A DNA stretch of 64,000 bases from Monodelphis domestica. Its lineage: Eukaryota; Chordata; Mammalia; Didelphimorphia; Didelphidae. The translations under genes and the position numbers were made by a program. Positions 22,841 through 35,185 of the stretch are shown in pieces (within the stretch, counting starts at the first letter, position 1; each line of letters opens with the position of its first letter). The DNA lies in contig NC_077228.1 in the NCBI RefSeq assembly GCF_027887165.1, forward strand, positions 388,121,692-388,185,691. Reading direction: 5' to 3'. The notes beneath the pieces were generated by a model, which ran no database searches, was not told the origin of the DNA, and saw only the letters and a program-made list of their open reading frames with translations.

Positions 22841-24654
22841 CTTATTTTTTTGTTAACATTTATTAGATAATCTAAATCACAAATTGTTAACCTGATTAAT
22901 TAACAAATAAAATTGTTACCATCTAAAGAATAAATATGTTAATATTCAGAGGTTAATGTAATAATGGAATTCTAGAATTGGAAGGCCCTCAAAAGTAATC
23001 TAGAATCAAGTATAGTGTGTATTTACAACTACCTCAACAATTATTAGTCTCCTTTATTATTTTTGCTATATTCTAGTACAAGTTATTCGTTTCTATTGAG
23101 CCTCTATTGAAGTTTGTGTGTGTAGGTGAAATCATTTCATGCTTACCTTTGTCTCTAAACATAAATACTATGAAACTTTATGTAAATGATGGCATTTTCT
23201 CTCTCCTGGAGGATAAAGAAGAATTCAACTGATGTGATATGAGAGAAAAATTTAAAAATAAAATCAGGACTGGTGTTTATGGCTAGAGAGAATTATCAAA
23301 GCTATTAACTGGGGTCCTTCTAATGACTAAATCCAAATGTATATTTGTTTGAATTCAGTTCTCCTTCCTTCATTCAGGGATAGTAGAAGCTGGAGCCAAA
23401 ACATGTGTAAGAATCTCTATGAGTCTATCTGAGTTTTATCCTTTCTTGAATTTCATAGCACAGATTTACCTTCATTCAGTCATCATTTTAAGATACAGGG
23501 TCCTTTTCTTAAGCTAACAAATGATTATCCTCCTTAGTAGAAGTACAAACAGGACTTTAATTAACAAATGTCTTTAAGTGTTTTCTCCTGTTACTGGGAT
23601 GTAGAAACAGGACTCTTAGACTAAACAAGTAAAGTAAACTTCCAAAGCCTTAGAGGAGAGAAATGGAAAAGCAAATAAAAGAGATCTGAGAGCTAATGTC
23701 AAGAGTTCTCAAGTCCACTTTGTCCATCATTCAATTCACCCTGCAGCATGAAACATTGTAATGTCTCTATGCTATTACAATCTATTTTGAGTGTTTTTCG
23801 CAAGATTTTCAGTTCCCTGTTACTGCTTTACTGCTGAGAATTGCTTCCTTCTAGGAGCCTAAGATTATTTTTCATTGTGCTATTCCTTACAACTTCATAA
23901 CCATAGAATTTGTTCCTCTCAGCAGAAACTAGTTCCTTGTTATTTTCCCCATCTTCACTTGTTTCCAATATACGACTCAGCCAGGCAACCAGTGAAATGA
24001 AAGGTCTGTTGGTATCATTATAGGTTGAGGTTTTCTATGTGAAAAAGCATTTTCTTTTTGCTCAGTTTGTTATATAGTTTTGGAGATGAGGACATGAGGC
24101 AAAAAGCTCAAATTGAGTTTTAAAAAATAAAATACAGGGAGAGGCACTAACTCACAAACATAGAGGACCAGATTGCCCTCTGGGTACTGAGATTTGTGAA
24201 TCCAGAGCTCAGATAGAATTCTAAAGGAACTTTCTTCTTAGGTCACCTCCACAGAGAGGGTAGGGTAGAAAGCAACATATGAATCAGGCCCCCTATCAAA
24301 TCCAGGAGTGAGAATATAGATTTAAGTGACTTACTGCAACTTTAGCTAACACCCTACTCTGATGCTTTATCATGGCTTGGAGTGACCTTTGGTTCTTCAA
24401 TGATATTCCCGGGGAGTGAAGCTCTGGCAGCTCCTAATATGCTTCAGAGGCATCAATGGTTTCAAGAGAAGAACCAGAAATGAATTACGAGTTAATTATT
24501 AGGCTCATATTCAAAGTTTTTTCAGACCCTGAAGTGTCATCCAAAGCTCAAGTTACATTGCTATAATTTGAGCCACAAATAGTAGCATCAGAGTTTAGCA
24601 ACTGGTTAGCCAATGTGTGTGTATGTGTTTCTGAGCCTGTAGAAAGAAAGCTAA
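22841..24654. other. No recognised feature
   Basis: About 1.8 kb without a gene or confident repeat. The 24.1-24.6 kb part has fairly even base composition and could be unique sequence. Confidence 0.4.
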
Positions 24655-24775
24655 CACTGAAGTCAAATAACCTGGGTTCAAATTCTACCATTTATACTTA
24701 GTATATGTGGGACTTTGTGTAAGTTGTTAGATTACATGACTTCTGAGTTGCCTTCTGACTCCAGATCTAAGATTT
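24655..24775 (+). repeat. CORE-SINE fragment
   Basis: 'aataacctgggttcaaattct' followed by 'gggactttgtgtaagttgttag' and 'ttctgactccagatct'. Confidence 0.5.
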
Positions 24776-25279
24776 CAGAAATTGATTCCTATAGGGAATT
24801 CCTGAAAGGAAAGTTTCTGTACTCACCTGTAATTTATGCTTAGAGAGTTGTCTGGGGCTTGGGGTAATAGGTAATAGATGTAAGAGATGGAACCTGAACT
24901 CATGGTTTTCCAGCTCCAAAGTTAGTCCATATCCACCATGCCAGGTTGCCTCAATAGAAAGTAAAAACAATTAATTAAATAAAATAGAAAGCTACAAGAT
25001 GATGAATTGGTCTATACCATAAATGAGTTCCTACTGGTTTTGCATCTCTTTATTCCCCCAACTCCCGAGCTCCTACTAAGAGCTATCAGTTATTCTAGAG
25101 CCAATTGGCCCCAAGAATCTTTAGGTCTCAAGGTCTCAGGATATTTGTCAAGGTTTTTCTTCCTTTTTCATTATTCAAATAAAGGTGTCTAAAAGTGTTT
25201 TACCTTGTTTGAAGGTACAGTTCCTACTATTTGCTTTAGATGTCAGAGTTGCTAGATATGGCTCTACACACAGGTTCAG
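24776..25279. other. No recognised feature
   Basis: About 500 bp. The short open frames are not recognised. Confidence 0.4.
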
Positions 25280-25480
25280 ATAGTCTATTCCAGCAGTTCT
25301 TGACTTTTTTTCTGTTTCATGAATCTCTTTGGTGAAGCCTATGGGGTCCTTCTCAGGATGATGTTTTTAAGTGCATGAAATAAAAATATATATGATTTAC
25401 TGAAATTCAGTCATCCAAATATTAAAAAAAAAACAAGCTCACAGACTCTAGGTTAATAACCCTTGACTAGAATAATAGAT
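25280..25480 (+). repeat. Short DNA-transposon-like repeat
   Basis: It starts 'cagcagttcttgactttttt' and ends with 'aggttaataacccttg', which read as imperfect terminal inverted repeats. The middle has 'cctatggggtccttctcagg' and 'gcatgaaataaaa'. It is of the same kind as 19376-19470. The hAT-like nature is inferred from the ends only. Confidence 0.45.
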
Positions 25481-26249
25481 TGTCATTAGAGGATCAGACT
25501 ACCCAGATTTGGAAAGGCTCATCACAAGAAGATTGGGCAATGAACAAAGATTTGTTTTTGGATACACGAACTCATTACTACTTCTAAGGTGTGAAAGTAT
25601 TGTGATCTATACTGGTAGAAAGTAACCACAACAATGAAGATATTGATTAAAAAATATGAAGGAAATGTCTAACCCCAAATCATAATTAGAGACATTAATC
25701 AAATGGTTGTTGGTTTGTTTCCTTTGCTTTTTTTTTTCTAGTTGTGTATCTCAGGATAAGGAGGACAAACCAATAAAATAATTCATTGGTAATAAAATAA
25801 ACCAATGGTTCATTTACATATGCTTAGGTTATATAGTAGGGGTATTACAAATTAAACCCAATCCTTTTGCATCTTCTAAATCTAGAGCTATATCTATACT
25901 TATACACAGGAGCATGCTGGTAAATGTTCAATAATTGGTTCTCCAGAAAAATGTAAATTCAGCACTTTTAAGTTTATTTGACATTATTAATATTTTCTCC
26001 ATTCCAATACAGAGAGCCCAGATTAGTAATGCTAGCTAATTTCCAAGGTATAAGAACTCATATTGAACATTTTAAAATTGGCACTTGTGAGATTGTATAA
26101 ACTCCAGCACATCTCTGTACCTATTCCTACATAGAAACTTATTGCCGAAATTATAGTTACCATATACTAGATAACCTTCACTGATGCTCAGAAGAATGAC
26201 CCCAAATCAAGTCAAGATCCTCAGACTTCAAAGATTCAATTATGTTCCC
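25481..26249. other. No recognised feature
   Basis: About 770 bp of AT-rich sequence. Confidence 0.4.
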
Positions 26250-26870
26250 TGTAACCAAGTTTTATTTATTTTTAGAATTTTTTTCCGTAGTTACATAATT
26301 CATGTTCTCTCCTTCCCCTCTTCCCACCCCTTTCCCCTCTCCTGGAGTCGACAAGAAATTCCACTGGTTTATACATGTCTAATTAATTTCCTTTTCATTC
26401 AGATTTGTAATAAAGTAATCTTTTAAAAACCCAAATCATATGCCCATATAACTGAGTGATAAATCATATATTTTTCTTTTATTTTTCTACTCCCATAGTT
26501 CTTTCTCTAAATTTGGAGGGCATTCTTTTACATAAGTTCCTTGGGATTGTTCTTGATCAATGCATTGCTATTAGTAGCAGAGTCTATTACATTTGATAAC
26601 TCTACAATGTTTTTGTGTACAATGTTCTCCTGGTTCTGCTCATTTCACTCCACATCAGTTCATGTAAGTCTTCCCGGTTCTTATAGAAATACAGCAGTTC
26701 ATCATTCCTTATAGCACAATAGTATTCCATCACCATCATATATCACAATTTGTTCAGCCATTCCCCAGTTGAGGGACACCCCTAATTTTCCAATTTTTTG
26801 CCATACCAAAAAAGTGCAGCTATAAATATCTTTGTACAATTTTTTTTTATTTATCTCTTTAGGCTATACC
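26250..26870 (-). mobile_element. L1 3' end, minus strand, middle-aged
   Basis: The plus strand starts with a T/A-rich tail, then a C-rich block (G-rich in sense) near 26310-26345. Next comes 'acaatgttctcctggttctgctc', and then 'catagtattccatcacc'-type text and 'caatttgttcagccattcccca' as in the intact L1. It covers the 3' UTR and the last ORF2 codons, and is 5'-truncated near 26870. Reading is broken. Confidence 0.8.
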
Positions 26871-27054
26871 CAATTTTTAAGAAAATATTAAAATATTGAA
26901 ATTCACAAAGGATTCTTTTTTTGTTAACTTTTGGCTATTGAAATTGATGAAAGCAGACTTCCCAATTCTTTTGATCACTTAAAGTTTTATTGTATTAATA
27001 TACAGAATAGAAGGGAAACAAAAAGCCTTTATGAAGTCCTTCGAATGATAAGAC

Positions 27055-27190
27055 TGTCAGATTTAGAGCTGGGAAAAAACCTTGGTTTAAATCCTTCCTC
27101 TGAACACTAACTAGCTATGCAATCCTAGGTAAGTCACCTCTCTAAACCTCATTTTCCTCATACATAAAATAGTGTATATGAGTATAACTA
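27055..27190 (+). repeat. CORE-SINE copy
   Basis: 'gatttagagctgggaaaaaa', 'caatcctaggtaagtcacct', 'cattttcctcatacataaaa'. Confidence 0.6.
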
Positions 27191-27414
27191 ATGCAAATAA
27201 TGAATTCTCTGTTTTTAAAATTTGCATATTCCCATTGGCTTAGAACTAATGATCATTTCGTATATAAATATAACTTTGAGTAGTGCTAATTTGTATACAT
27301 ATGACTACTTTAGGAGTTTATTATTTATGCTAATCAGGATCAAACTGCAACATTCCAGAGGAAAGATGCCCATTTTAATTTTTAAAAATCTTGGAATTCT
27401 TCAAAATGGATAAA

Positions 27415-27565
27415 AGGTGGTGTAGGTCAGCTATTGCATCTCCTTCTCACAGATGAGCTAAGTGAAACTTAGGAAGATTAAGTGTTTTGCCAAAAGTAAC
27501 AGAGGTTGTGAATAAAAAAGCAAAGTCTCAACTTTAGGTTCTCAAGCACTTTTCCTCCTGTTCCA
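27415..27565 (-). repeat. CORE-SINE/MIR-like copy
   Basis: 'ctcacagatgagctaagtgaaac', 'aagtgttttgccaaaagtaac' and 'cctgttccataccat' in plus text. Confidence 0.5.
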
Positions 27566-28199
27566 TACCATATCGAACTTGACAAACATTAAGTAAACGT
27601 AACCTATGCCATAGTTCCAGATCTTAAGAAGCTTGTGTTTATTTGAAGTAGTTTAAGTATGTTAAGAATTGTGAACTTGAAAAAAATGTCCCCAAATTAA
27701 ATTATTTTTACTCTTTTGAAGAAAAAAATTAATTACACTGTTTTAGGGTGGTCATTGGTACATCTCTTCTCATTTGTCAAGGAGTAGATCAGATGGAAAT
27801 TGGGCAATCTTTGATTAAAATTACCGATGTCTTCTTGTGACAATGATCCTTCATTACATATTATGTTGGTTGTACGTATCTGTCCTGATGCTGGTATCAC
27901 AGGGCCATGTGAGTCAGTGGATTTGTGCTGAAAAGTAATTCCCAGAAGCAACTTTCTTGTAAGCCTAGGATTGAGTAAGACAGTTTTTTGCTTTGATATT
28001 GCTTGGTGATAGTCACTTTTCCCTCATTTTTTTCCTTTATAAAATGAACTCAATATTACTTCTCTCTCCAGGGCATTGTGAACATTCCAAAAGACTTATC
28101 AAAAGTTTAGGAGGTTGTGAGCAGCACTAAAATACCTCCAAAAAGCAGAATGGCTAAAGTGCTATGATATCCTTTAAGAAAAGGGTCTGTAAAGTATCC
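27566..28199. other. No recognised feature
   Basis: About 630 bp. Nothing supported. Confidence 0.4.
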
Positions 28200-28345
28200 T
28201 GAGGCAATAGGTGGCATAGTCAGATAAGTGTTGGATTTAAGTTCAGGAAGACCTGGGTTTTTATCCTGTCCAAGAAACTTATTAGCTTTGTGAAAATAGG
28301 TATGCACCTTAGTCATGTTCAGTTTCCATAGCTGTGATAACTTAG
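28200..28345 (+). repeat. SINE copy, plus strand
   Basis: 'aataggtggcatagtcagataa' and 'aggaagacctgggtttttat' resemble the head of a marsupial tRNA-derived SINE. The rest is decayed. Confidence 0.5.
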
Positions 28346-28369
28346 TGTTTCTGAGAATGAAATGTATAA

Positions 28370-28565
28370 TAGTATATATTTATATAGTGTTTTAAGGTTT
28401 TGTAAAGTTATTTAAATATATTATTTAATTTGATGCTCACAGCTATTCTGTGAGGTAGGTGCTATTATTTCCATTTTACAGATTAAGAAATGGATTTTCA
28501 CAGATATTAAATGATTTGTACATATGTGATAAGACCTGAATTTTCCCTGGTTCCCTGTAATATGG
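28370..28565 (-). repeat. CORE-SINE copy, minus strand
   Basis: Plus text 'atatttatatagtgttttaagg', 'gctcacagctattctgtgagg', 'ggtgctattatttccattttacagat' is a typical reverse CORE-SINE. Confidence 0.7.
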
Positions 28566-28789
28566 ATTAGTTCTTATCTAAAAGATAACAAAGTTATCCT
28601 TAGGAACTGATTATTGCCTGATTCTCTTAATGCAGTTTCCTGGGTACCTTAGGGCATAGTGGAGAGGAAGAGTGACAAAAGAGTACAATCAGATAAAGGA
28701 ATTTTGTATTTCATGGAGGTAGAACACTTGTGGGTGATGGCAAGATTAAAGGAATGAACAGTACTATGTGTAACTGCGGTGGGATGGAG

Positions 28790-29060
28790 AAGTTGGTTAG
28801 CTGTTGTCCTTAGTTCTCAAAGAGGACTAAAATGACATTGCTATGTTAGGGTCAATGTGCAGTATGTTCTACTGTGACTGATCAGAACACTATGAGCTCA
28901 GAAGGCTCTATCACAGGTAAGGCACAGGCTGTATGAACATTTGGCATAGAAATGTCTCCAAACTGGCACATCTCGCATTTCTTTTTTAAATTGCTACTGC
29001 AGTTCTGCTTTGTGCATAGAACATAGAGGGACCGACCTGCAGTTCCTATATAATTTATCT
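28790..29060 (-). mobile_element. RTE-type LINE, 3' region
   Basis: The minus strand ends with the complement of 'tgttgtccttagttctcaaagaggac' followed by 'aaaatgacattgctatg'. I recall this as a common marsupial 3' end next to RTE coding remnants. It is probably part of the same element as the ORF piece at 29.8-29.96 kb, separated by inserted or unrelated sequence. Confidence 0.4.
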
Positions 29061-29799
29061 GTGGGTGTGCCCTGAGAAGGAGAATGGAGGCTAGAGGAAT
29101 ATGGATGTGAGATAGATAAGGCAGTCAGGGCAAGAAATAGAAATAAAGATTCAGAGACCACAAGTTAAAACACCTGGGGAGAAGCAAGCTCCTCTGTAGA
29201 TACCTCTCTATTGGAAGATAACAGAGTGGAGAAATTATAAGTATGAGAAACAAGAGCACCTGCGTGGAGCTGAGAATTCTGGGACATCCCCCATGGACCA
29301 GGTGGTCAAGAGATTAATGGGAGATGTGCGGGGAAGCTGTGCTGCGTAAGTCAGTCAGACATGAGGAGGCCATTATAGGCCATAGCAAGATTAAGAGGTG
29401 CAAAGGAGCAACAGCAAGAGCAAGGGCTGTGAGAGCAAGAGGGGTAAGAGAAGAGAAGAGGTGGCTCACACATGTTCCCCAGCCTTTATTGGGGACCTTA
29501 GGAATATCAAGTGGGAGGTGATTAATGAATATATGACATGATATAGGTTTTTACATTGGTAGCATTGACAATGACAGAATCACAGAGAAGGAGATTAATC
29601 CAACCTGAGATTTGTAAATGAATGCAGTCCCAGCCACAACACTGTGGCTGTCAATACCCAGCCCAGGAATTTGTTGTCCTTTGGATTGTCCCTTTCCATA
29701 CAATGAACATTAAGTAATCTGACCATGTGTCTGGTAAATGAATATATAGGATACAATATCAATATATCAACCATACTTCCAAGATGCTAAGATTCCTGG
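29061..29799. other. Mixed sequence between two RTE pieces
   Basis: About 740 bp with no confident gene. The AG-rich part at 29.38-29.46 kb gives a 65-codon frame of low complexity. Confidence 0.35.
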
Positions 29800-29960
29800 T
29801 ATGCTACAGAACACAACACCTTCTTTGATTTGGCCACTCTGTACTAGGCAGTCATGTGTCAGTGTTTCACATGTCTCGCAGTTAATACCAACATTTTTCA
29901 GCGAGACCTTGATAGTGCCCTTGTATCACTTCTTCTAACCTCTGCTTGTCTTATGTGATA
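29800..29960 (-). mobile_element. RTE-type LINE, ORF C-terminal remnant
   Basis: The minus strand translates in places like the RTE C-terminus: a 'RYKGTIKVSLKNVGINCETC'-like stretch after substitutions. The plus text includes 'gcgagaccttgatagtgccc' and 'ttgtatcacttcttctaacc'. It is short and decayed. Confidence 0.5.
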
Positions 29961-30785
29961 TGTAACTGATGGAGTAGAGGAGTGCATCATGAATAACTTG
30001 AGGAACTGGAGACTGAGAAGTCAAATATTTGAAAGAATCACTAATTTGAAAAAGCTATTAATGAAGTTAAGAATTGAGGAGGAGAGAGAAACTGTGAGCT
30101 CAGCATTGAATTCAATGAGGAAGGAAGTAGAATATTCTAGGGATTAACTGATAAAAGGAACCAGGATCAGAACGGTGTGGAGTATTTTCTTAACTGCTAT
30201 TTCCTCCTTTTATAGAGGGTCTCTCAGAGGGCAGATCTCTCTGTTCTGATTCTTAAAGAGACTGAAAGAGATTTTACAGAACACCCAACCTGTCAGATAC
30301 TGTCTCCTAAATAAAAAGAGGGAGATCAAGAAATTCCTATTAACAAGGTAGGAGAATCTGGAAGTGGCAATGGGGAGCAAGGAGTGTTCTAACTTCCCTA
30401 GCAAGACCAGTGAGTTAGGGGTATGAATGACAACGCAACTAGTAATGGGAAAAGGTAGCCAGGGAAACTATCACAAGGAAAGAGCCAGATTTCAGTGAAT
30501 GTAAGAAGAGGGAAGGAGTGAGAAGTGAAAAGTTTAATATGAAATCTAATTTGTTGTCTATAGGACAAATATTACAGAGAACACAGAGAAAGGGTTAAGA
30601 AGCTTTAGAGAGTCAGGTTGTGGTTGGGAGGGGATGACTAGATTGAGGGAAATAGTATAAGGATGATATTAGAAACTGGGTCTTGTTATATTAGTTTAGA
30701 GATAAGTAGAGAAGCTGGCTTGAGAAAGAATTGGAGTTTGAAACAGGATCTCCAGTTTCAAATGTTGACAGTGTGTGTGGGACGT
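29961..30785. other. No recognised feature
   Basis: About 825 bp, purine-rich on the plus strand. No gene. Confidence 0.4.
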
Positions 30786-31402
30786 GTAACAGTTTTTCTG
30801 TGACAGTTGGTCTCTGGGAGTGGCTATTGCTCTCTCTTAGAGTGCTGGGAGCAGGTGACATCTTTTCTCTCCTCTCTGTCTGAGATAGAAGGAAAGGAGA
30901 GAAAAACCTGAAGGAACTAAGTGATTTTCCTTTTCCAACATGGGAAACACTAGTGACTATCTATTGCTGTTTCATAAATTGTTTTTATACCTGAGAAGAC
31001 CAAAGAAAGACCTGGTTAGGTCTTTGGTTAGGACTCTTGAGTCTGCTAAGGATCAGAGTCCTAATTTGTTTTGTGCTGAGACTTTTTTTTTTCAGTTGGC
31101 CTTTGTTATTTTTATAACTTGGAGACAAAGTTAAGAATTATAAGGATAATAGTGTTTAGTTTATTGTAGAAAGTGAAAATTTGAGTGAGTCATATCAGGA
31201 AGGATCAGTGTAGCCTGTGGAAATAGGAGAAGTGGTTCCTTGAGGAACCAGGGAGTTTTATTTGGGTGGAGTTAGAATTCCTTAGAATTAGAAATCCTTT
31301 TTTATTCTTATATTTTCAATAAATAATTTGTTTTTATATAATAAGAGTCTCCTTAGCATCCTTGTGCCTGGCCCTGAAGAGAAGTTCACTTATGAGCTTC
31401 AC
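30786..31402 (+). mobile_element. Probable solo LTR
   Basis: It opens TGTAACAG, contains a late AATAAA (around 31318) followed by 'taataagagtctccttagcatcc', and ends near 'gcttcACA'. This layout is typical of a retroviral LTR with R-U5 at the right. I found no matching target duplication, and no second copy in the window supports it. Confidence 0.4.
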
Positions 31403-31405
31403 ATC

Positions 31406-31916
31406 ACTGATATAAACTGAAAATACTTTGTAAGCACAAGCAGAGTATCAAATCAGTTTATAATCAATAACCAATTCATTTACCTATTATTTTTGCAATA
31501 GAAATAAGGGAACTATCAGTGAGAGATTGAGAATAGAGTTTGGAAAAATAGCAACCGGAGGTTTAAAATCACTGAGATGGAGTGGATATAATGGGATACA
31601 AGTATAATAAATATATCCATCTTTGAGAAATAAGTTCAGATAGGCTATTGCTCATAGGGTTTGGTCTTGGGTGGGGTTTTCCTGAGGGTTGAGTGGAAGG
31701 GTGCTTAAGTGGAGGTCTTATAAGTGAACAAAATTCTCCTAATGGGGGTAGAAATTGATGGATCAAAGGTAGAAACCTACTGTAACCTTCATGTTCTCTA
31801 GTTCTCTAGTTTTTAGTTCTACTGCATCCTAGTGGAAGGAAATGAGAACAGAAGTAAAGAATAATCTTGAGAACTTCTACTAGTAATTTTAAAAAGTTCT
31901 GAAATTATGTTTTTTG
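31406..31916. other. No recognised feature
   Basis: About 510 bp. Nothing supported. Confidence 0.4.
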
Positions 31917-32100
31917 AGGCAGCTAGGTAGCTGAGTGGATAGAGTACCAGGTCTGGATATGGGAGATTCTGGGTTTGAATTTGAACTTAGATACTTCCTA
32001 TGTGACTCTGGGCAAGTCACAACCCCAATTTCCTAACTCTTACTGCTCTTCTGCCTTTGAACAGATACTTATTATCAATTCTAAGACAGAAGGTGAGGAT
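31917..32100 (+). repeat. Mar1-type SINE
   Basis: tRNA-like head 'ggcagctaggtagctgagtgg', then 'gactctgggcaagtcacaac', 'ctcttctgcctttgaacaga' and the tail 'ttctaagacagaaggtgagg'. It is nearly full length and moderately diverged. Confidence 0.85.
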
Positions 32101-32849
32101 TTTTTTTTAATCAAAAATTATATTTTTTGTTGTTCTTATGAAGAGGACATATTTTTCTGAAGTTCGCTAGATTCATTAGAGACCCTATATGGGGACCATC
32201 ATTTGTCTCTTTTGGGGTGACTGAATAGAAAATTATTCATATTTGGCCCAATAATGATGGTTATTTTTTAGGGAGAAGTGAAGTTCTTTAAGGAAATGGT
32301 TTTAATAGATTGGATTTTGTCTCCCTCTTCCAAGCCCAACTTAGCCTACTATGCTTTATGACCAGTATGCTTTTTGTTCATTTATATCCTATTTAATTAC
32401 ATACCACCTTGTGACAGGATATTAACCAGAAGGGCTTCAGCTACACCCATCTTGCTATATACCATTATACAGGCATCAATTGGTGAACTTTGAATAGGAA
32501 GTCCAGAAATGTATGGCTTAGACAAATACTGGTATCAGTGAGAATAGGCACTCTGAGCAGAGCAGGGAGGAGTCACACATAATTTATTTTAGTTCCTGCT
32601 AAGTGGACAGAAAGCAGTGACATTTTGGATGTGGCTCTTGAAATCATACTTTTTGGATAAGAAAGTAAATAATGGCTAGCCCATGAGGAACTAGTAAAAC
32701 TGTATAGGGAAATTCAGCACCAAGGTAATAGGGACCCTTAAGTCTCATCTAGATGTGAGGTCTCCTCTAAAGCTTTGCTCCCATATAGATAATTCAGGAA
32801 AGGTTACAGTGGATAGACCATACAGGAAAGACTCTATGTTCAATCACTT
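32101..32849. other. No confident feature; possible ERV flank
   Basis: About 750 bp leading into the pol remnant. It may include decayed pol or protease sequence, but I could not support that. Confidence 0.35.
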
Positions 32850-33363
32850 TCAACAACTTCTATCCATATTGCTGTGGCTAAGGACCAATGGAAACCCTTA
32901 GAGTGACTCAAAACAAGTAACGAATGTCAAGCAATCTCTGGTCTTTAGTGGGGTGAAAGATATTTCTTCTCTAGTGATGGAGATGAAGGAAATAGGAATT
33001 TTTCATTGTACCCCCTCCTTTGACAACTACTGTGTGTTACCTATGAGGAAGGCAAGTAGCAGCTGGCAGATTATAGTGGATTATAGGGAGCTGAAAAAAA
33101 TCATTGTAGCCACCATTACAATGTTCCTGATGTTGTCAATGTCATAGACCAGTGAGACATGTACATAGGCCAACCATAATCATAGGCAATGAGAAAAGAA
33201 GATTTAAAATAAAATCTTAAATCTTAAACATAAGCCCAAATAAGTGATATGGGCATATTGACCTCACTGATGCCTTTTCCTCAATTTCTGTGGCAGAGAC
33301 TAGTCAGATGTTTGCTTACTAATCAGAAGTTTGCTTTTGTCTGGAAAGAATAAAATGTGTGCT

Positions 33364-33418
<55 letters not shown>

Positions 33419-34000
33419 GTTTATCTATCCTTCCACTTGTCCATTTGTCTATCTATATTTTACATGTTAAAATGCAATATGTTTAGGCAATATGCAAAAC
33501 AGAGGCTAAATATTAATATTATATATGTGTGTATATGTGTACATACCCCATGACCTTCAATATCCTTCCCCAGGGCTACCTGAATTCTCTTTCATACTGT
33601 CACATATTGGTAGGCAGAGGCATAAGGCAGCCAGCCTTCTTGGGAACATTACTCCAATGCATTTATAACATAATGTTGACTGGGCCAGATGATCTTTAGT
33701 GGCAGAGGACCTTGATCAGATGGCGGCACATATGAGGGACAAATGGTAGGAAATCAACCCTAAGAAAAACCAAGCTCCAGGCTGCCAGGTCAAATTATCT
33801 GGAATAAAGCATGGAGACTTATTAGATGCTTCAGACCCTGAAGAAATGACATATTGACATTCTCCACCTGGGCATCCTGATGGCTCTTATTTACTCTATT
33901 ACCTATAAGTCTATCTCTTTCAGGAGGGTTTCAGAACAGGCTATATCCTTGAAAGATATAAAGTAGTCTGTCTAACATTCTCTTGCCTTGTCCTCTTATG
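32850..34000 (+). pseudogene. pol: Endogenous retrovirus pol (RT) remnant
   Basis: The plus strand carries RT-like pieces in order. These are 'LPMRKASSSWQIIVDYREL' near 33030-33095, a 'DLTDAFSSI' piece near 33260, 'LPQGYLNSLSYCHIL' near 33565-33605, and a decayed active-site loop 'IYNIMLTGPDD' near 33661-33695 where a Y-x-D-D motif is expected. The order and spacing fit the fingers and palm of a retroviral RT. Frames shift between pieces and stops are common. A TCTA microsatellite sits between the second and third pieces. It is non-functional and probably gammaretrovirus-like, though the class is uncertain. Confidence 0.6.
33364..33418. repeat. (TCTA)n microsatellite, about 14 units
   Basis: An almost uninterrupted tetranucleotide array, with imperfect units continuing to about 33460. 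Confidence 0.95.
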
Positions 34001-35185
34001 ACTGCAAACCCATGTTTCTGGAGATCTCTGTGCATAAATATCAGCCCAAACAGAGCTTGTGGCGGTCCCAAGATGTGGCCAGAATAAGCAACTATTAGGC
34101 TTCTGTTATTCCAAGTCACAAAACAGCTACTCACTAGATCACGTTTGAAAAGCAGAATTTTGCCTTAATTGCTACTGAACTAATGATCAGAATCATAAAT
34201 CATCCTCTGTCCAGATTTGGGTATTTGTAAGATGGTCCCTCTAACAAGATGGATAGTACACAAGAGGCTTCTGTTGCTAACTGGAAATGGTACACTAAAA
34301 ATTATGTTTGCCTCTGGTGTTTGTGCCTTCCAGAAACAGGATAATATACAAAAGACTGAGGACTTTAATTTTGGAAGCCTGTATTCCTCACTGATTCAAT
34401 AGACCCCCACCTATCAGAACCTGGATCCTAAAGAACATCATTTTTCTTGGTTTACTTGTTGCTCATTTTACTCTGAGAGAGGCATACACAATTGATATAC
34501 TTTAGGGAAAGGAAATGCTGACAAATCCTTTAGTGGGCTGAGTTTTAGACTATGTGGTTGGCATGTAAGAGATCTTTATACTGATTCCAGGACAGCCTGG
34601 CTAAATGTTCTGAGTCTGAGAGCACCAGACTATGTAATCAAAAGCTCTCCTCTTTGAGATAAGAAGCTAGGAAGAAATTTTGCTAATGTTTCATACCTCA
34701 TACAGTTGTTTGGGGGCCATGTTAACACCTATTAGAAACAACATGCATTAGGTTATTGGTTTTGAGCCATTACAAGAACAGTGGAGGTTAGGGTTTATTG
34801 CCAATATGGACATAAGACTGATGATTCCATGTTGTGCTGTGAAGAAATCTATATTATTCCCCTTACTAAGGAAAAGTCAGTTGTTCTTGCTCAGCTAGGT
34901 TCCTTGTGCTACTGGAGGATCTATTTAATTCAAGTGGCTCTCAATCTTTTCTCTAACTCTTAAAATAGTACTCTCATCCCAAGGTAGATCATTTCTCCCT
35001 GCTAATCAACAGTTGCATTGTTATGCACTTGACAGCCAAAATTCAGTGTCCAGCCTTCCACCAACCATGTTTGTAATAATTCAGTGTCACCTTAGGAAAG
35101 GGGAAGTCCTTTTAGTCCAGTTAGTTCTGGGATCCTATCTCCAAGAAGACTTACCTAATAAGAATAGGTTGTATAGAGATTAAGT
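34001..35185. other. No confident feature; possible further ERV decay
   Basis: About 1.2 kb after the pol remnant. Later pol domains may persist, but I could not align any motif with confidence. Confidence 0.35.

Noticed and set aside
30786..31402. Target-site duplication for the putative LTR.
   Set aside because: Flanks 'ggacg' and 'tcact' do not match, so the LTR call stays tentative.
32953..33147. Functional retroviral pol reading frame.
   Set aside because: Only 64 codons are open. The neighbouring RT blocks lie in other frames with stops and a microsatellite.
33364..33418. CRISPR-like or other ordered repeat array.
   Set aside because: Plain tetranucleotide microsatellite with no spacers. 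CRISPR arrays are not expected in an animal genome.
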